A DNA stretch of 64,000 nt, taken from contig NZ_JODC01000010.1 of NCBI RefSeq assembly GCF_000720765.1, positions 124,001-188,000 on the forward strand, read 5' to 3'. The stretch's first letter is position 1. The number at the start of each line of letters is the position of its first letter. Shown piece after piece: positions 62,152-64,000 of this stretch. Both the position numbers and the translations under genes were made by a program. Below the pieces are notes generated by a model. It ran no database searches. It was not told where the DNA came from and was given only the letters and a program-made list of their open reading frames with translations. The stretch comes from Streptomyces sp. NRRL S-646. Lineage in GTDB: Bacteria; Actinomycetota; Actinomycetes; Streptomycetales; Streptomycetaceae.

Positions 62152-63075
62152 ATGAAGACGACCGATACCCCCGCCTCCGTACCGGCCGGCTCCGGTGCCT
62201 CCGTCTCCAAGGTCGACGTGCCGTCCGCCGCGCCCGCCAAGGAGAAGAAGGAGGGCAACGTCCTCAACGTCTTCTCCCACGGGATGCTCGTCCTGTGGGC
62301 GTTCATGGTCGTCATGCCGCTGCTGTGGGCGGTGATGACGTCCTTCAAGGACGACAGCTCCATCTTCAGCTCGCCCTGGGCGCTGCCGGACAAGCTGCAC
62401 TTCGACAACTGGGCGCGGGCCTGGACCGACGCCAACATGAGCGACTACTTCCTCAACACCATTCTGGTGGTGGGCGGTTCGCTCATCGGCACCCTGGTGC
62501 TGGGCTCGATGGCGGCGTACGTGCTCGCCCGGTTCGACTTCCCGGGCAACCGCTTCATCTACTTCCTCTTCATCGGTGGCATGAGCTTCCCGATCATGCT
62601 GGCGCTGGTCCCGTTGTTCTACGTCGTGAACAACATGGGTCTCCTGAACACCATCCACGGTTTGATCCTGGTCTACATCGCCTACTCGCTGCCGTTCACG
62701 GTCTTCTTCCTGACCGCGTTCTTCCGCACCCTGCCGACCTCGGTCGCGGAGGCGGCCTTCGTCGACGGGGCCTCGCACAGCCGGACGTTCTTCCAGATCA
62801 TGCTGCCGATGGCCAAGCCCGGCCTGATCAGTGTGGGGATCTTCAACTTCCTCGGGCAGTGGAACCAGTACATGCTGCCGACCGTGCTCAACACCGACCC
62901 GGACAAGCGCGTGCTCACCCAGGGTCTGGTGCAGCTGGCGGCCAGCCAGGGGTACAAGGGCGACTGGTCCGGGCTCTTCGCCGGCCTGGTGATGGCGATG
63001 CTGCCGGTGCTGGCGGCGTACATCATCTTCCAGCGGCAGGTGGTGCAGGGGCTGACGGCGGGCGCGCTGAAGTAG
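62152..63075 (+). CDS. ngcG: NgcG: ABC sugar permease
   Basis: 307 residues, ATG 62152. After a soluble N-terminal tail rich in Ala/Ser/Pro (~35 residues), six membrane helices follow, the first MLVLWAFMVVMPLLWAVMTS. The EAA loop is TSVAEAAFVDGASHSRTFF then QIMLPMAKP. It is the second half of the NgcEFG channel. Start overlaps none of ngcF but lies two bases after it, so they are translated together. A strong terminator (63092-63130) closes the operon. Confidence 0.9.
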   Translation: MKTTDTPASVPAGSGASVSKVDVPSAAPAKEKKEGNVLNVFSHGMLVLWAFMVVMPLLWAVMTSFKDDSSIFSSPWALPDKLHFDNWARAWTDANMSDYFLNTILVVGGSLIGTLVLGSMAAYVLARFDFPGNRFIYFLFIGGMSFPIMLALVPLFYVVNNMGLLNTIHGLILVYIAYSLPFTVFFLTAFFRTLPTSVAEAAFVDGASHSRTFFQIMLPMAKPGLISVGIFNFLGQWNQYMLPTVLNTDPDKRVLTQGLVQLAASQGYKGDWSGLFAGLVMAMLPVLAAYIIFQRQVVQGLTAGALK

Positions 63076-63091
63076 CGCTCCGACGCCCGGC

Positions 63092-63130
63092 GTGCGCGCC
63101 GTACCCCGGATCCCGGGGGACGGCGCGCAC
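63092..63130 (+). terminator. ngcEFG terminator
   Basis: 18-base arms (63092-63109 and 63113-63130) pair at 17 positions around a three-base loop, 16 bases after ngcG. It isolates the importer operon from the ROK regulator gene. Confidence 0.85.
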
Positions 63131-63280
63131 ACGTCTGTCTGCATTGCGTCCGGGTGTGTTCAAGCCCCCGGAAACAGTTCAACCTCTTGACGGGAGGCGA
63201 CCCGAACGGCTCAGCTTAGAGTTCACTAGTTGGACATAGACGGGGCCTCATTGAAGCGGTCCCGCGCGCAGGAGGTCGTC

Positions 63281-64000
63281 GTGGAGACTCCGGGGTCGCA
63301 GTCGTCACTGCACCGAGCCAACCTGGAGCGGGTCGTACGGGCCGTCCGGCTGGCCGGGTCACTCACGCAGGCGGAGATCGCGAGGACCACAGGGCTGTCC
63401 GCGGCAACGGTCTCCAACATCGTCCGCGAGCTCAAGGACGGCGGAACGGTCGAGGTCACGCCCACATCGGCGGGCGGCCGAAGAGCCCGCAGCGTCTCCC
63501 TGAGCGGTGACGCCGGGATCGTCATCGGCGTGGACTTCGGGCACACGCATTTGCGCGTCGCGGTCGGGAACCTGGCCCACCAGGTGCTGGCCGAGGAGTC
63601 CGAGCCGCTGGACGTGGACGCCTCCTCGGCGCAGGGCTTCGACCGGGCGGAAGAGCTGGTCAATCGCCTGATTGCAGCAACCGGTGTCGACCGGTCCAAA
63701 GTCGCGGGCGTGGGCCTCGGCGTGCCCGGTCCGATCGACGTCGAGTCCGGCACCCTCGGCTCGTCCGCGATCCTTCCCGGCTGGGCCGGTACCAAGCCCG
63801 CCGAGGAGCTGCGGGGGCGGCTCGGCGTGCCTGTGCACGTGGACAACGACGCGAACCTCGGCGCCCTCGGCGAGCTGGTCTGGGGCAGTGGCCGGGGGGT
63901 CAGGGACCTGGCGTACATCAAGGTCGCGAGCGGTGTCGGAGCGGGTCTGGTGATCGACGGGAAGATCTACCGGGGACCCGGCGGCACTGCAGGAGAAATC
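63281..64000 (+). CDS. ROK-family regulator (Rok7B7-like), N-terminal part
   Basis: The frame from GTG 63281 (GGAGG five bases upstream) runs off the window, giving the first 240 residues. Residues ~12-75 are a winged helix (LERVVRAVRLAGSLTQAEIA, RTTGLSAATVSNIVRELKDG). Residues ~90 onward are the ROK sugar-kinase fold: IVIGVDFGHTHLRVAVGNLA (ATP-binding start), VGLGVPGPIDVESGTLGSSA, VHVDNDANLGALGELVWGSG (catalytic Asp site) and VASGVGAGLVIDGKIYRG. Position directly after ngcEFG matches Rok7B7 of S. coelicolor, a regulator of carbon use and antibiotic production. An in-frame TTG at 63251 would add ten residues. Confidence 0.9.
   Translation, partial: METPGSQSSLHRANLERVVRAVRLAGSLTQAEIARTTGLSAATVSNIVRELKDGGTVEVTPTSAGGRRARSVSLSGDAGIVIGVDFGHTHLRVAVGNLAHQVLAEESEPLDVDASSAQGFDRAEELVNRLIAATGVDRSKVAGVGLGVPGPIDVESGTLGSSAILPGWAGTKPAEELRGRLGVPVHVDNDANLGALGELVWGSGRGVRDLAYIKVASGVGAGLVIDGKIYRGPGGTAGEI

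Overview
The window is high-GC actinobacterial DNA and almost certainly from a Streptomyces chromosome. Evidence: strong G/C third positions, GTG/TTG starts, ATGA/GTGA stop-start overlaps, Streptomyces-type families (BTAD/SARP regulators, DUF5999, DUF6299, NgcEFG without its own ATPase, ROK regulator) and Streptomyces operators (CebR box, DasR-like dre, iron box). From about 27 kb rightward the gene order (arginine deiminase, ornithine carbamoyltransferase ... XRE-MurA, aconitase ... NgcEFG, ROK regulator) resembles, from memory, the SCO597x to SCO6008 stretch of S. coelicolor, so the right side is core backbone with insertions.

Layout. 1-4.4 kb is the edge of a mobile element: the C-terminal end of a large serine recombinase, a cluster of inverted repeats, a luciferase-like oxidoreductase, a tRNA-Thr(CGT), a 20-residue membrane peptide gene, an unusual tRNA-Pro(TGG) and a decayed RHS/YD-repeat gene. 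4.4-19.8 kb is an accessory signalling island: zinc-ribbon membrane protein, DUF6585-like protein coupled to a LuxR-SARP fusion regulator, a divergent HTH-NACHT membrane NTPase, a three-gene operon (kinase with altered DFG motif, small protein, membrane M48 metalloprotease), a large AfsR-type BTAD/NB-ARC/TPR regulator and several frameshifted genes. 20-24.1 kb holds the Hen1-Pnkp RNA repair pair. 24.2-27.4 kb holds an internally deleted MFS gene and an SPFH / repeat ORF / NAD-kinase-like operon.

27.4-29.8 kb encodes arginine deiminase and ornithine carbamoyltransferase. 30.5-38 kb is a CoA-thioester aromatic catabolic cluster (enoyl-CoA hydratase, salicylyl-CoA hydroxylase/OYE fusion, PaaX, aryl-CoA ligase, acyl-CoA dehydrogenase, RidA), best read as aerobic degradation of 2-aminobenzoate or a related ortho-substituted benzoate. 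38.9-44.6 kb is a second aromatic cluster: a PaaX regulator and a boxC-boxB-benzoate-CoA ligase operon, without boxA or the later box dehydrogenase. Each cluster has its own recognisable DNA dyad.

45.4-52.4 kb holds an XRE-MurA fusion and aconitase, which share a TATCTC-N6-GAGAT palindrome, followed by a two-component system. 52.5-53.7 kb has an HD-domain protein and a Uma2 nuclease-fold protein. The right end is polysaccharide use: a CebR-box cellulose-type LPMO, a GH92 alpha-mannosidase with LacI-type operators, the NgcEFG amino-sugar importer with a dre-like site, and the start of a Rok7B7-like regulator that runs off the window.

All functions were read from translated sequence by eye. 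No database search was run, so family names reflect recognition of motifs and context.
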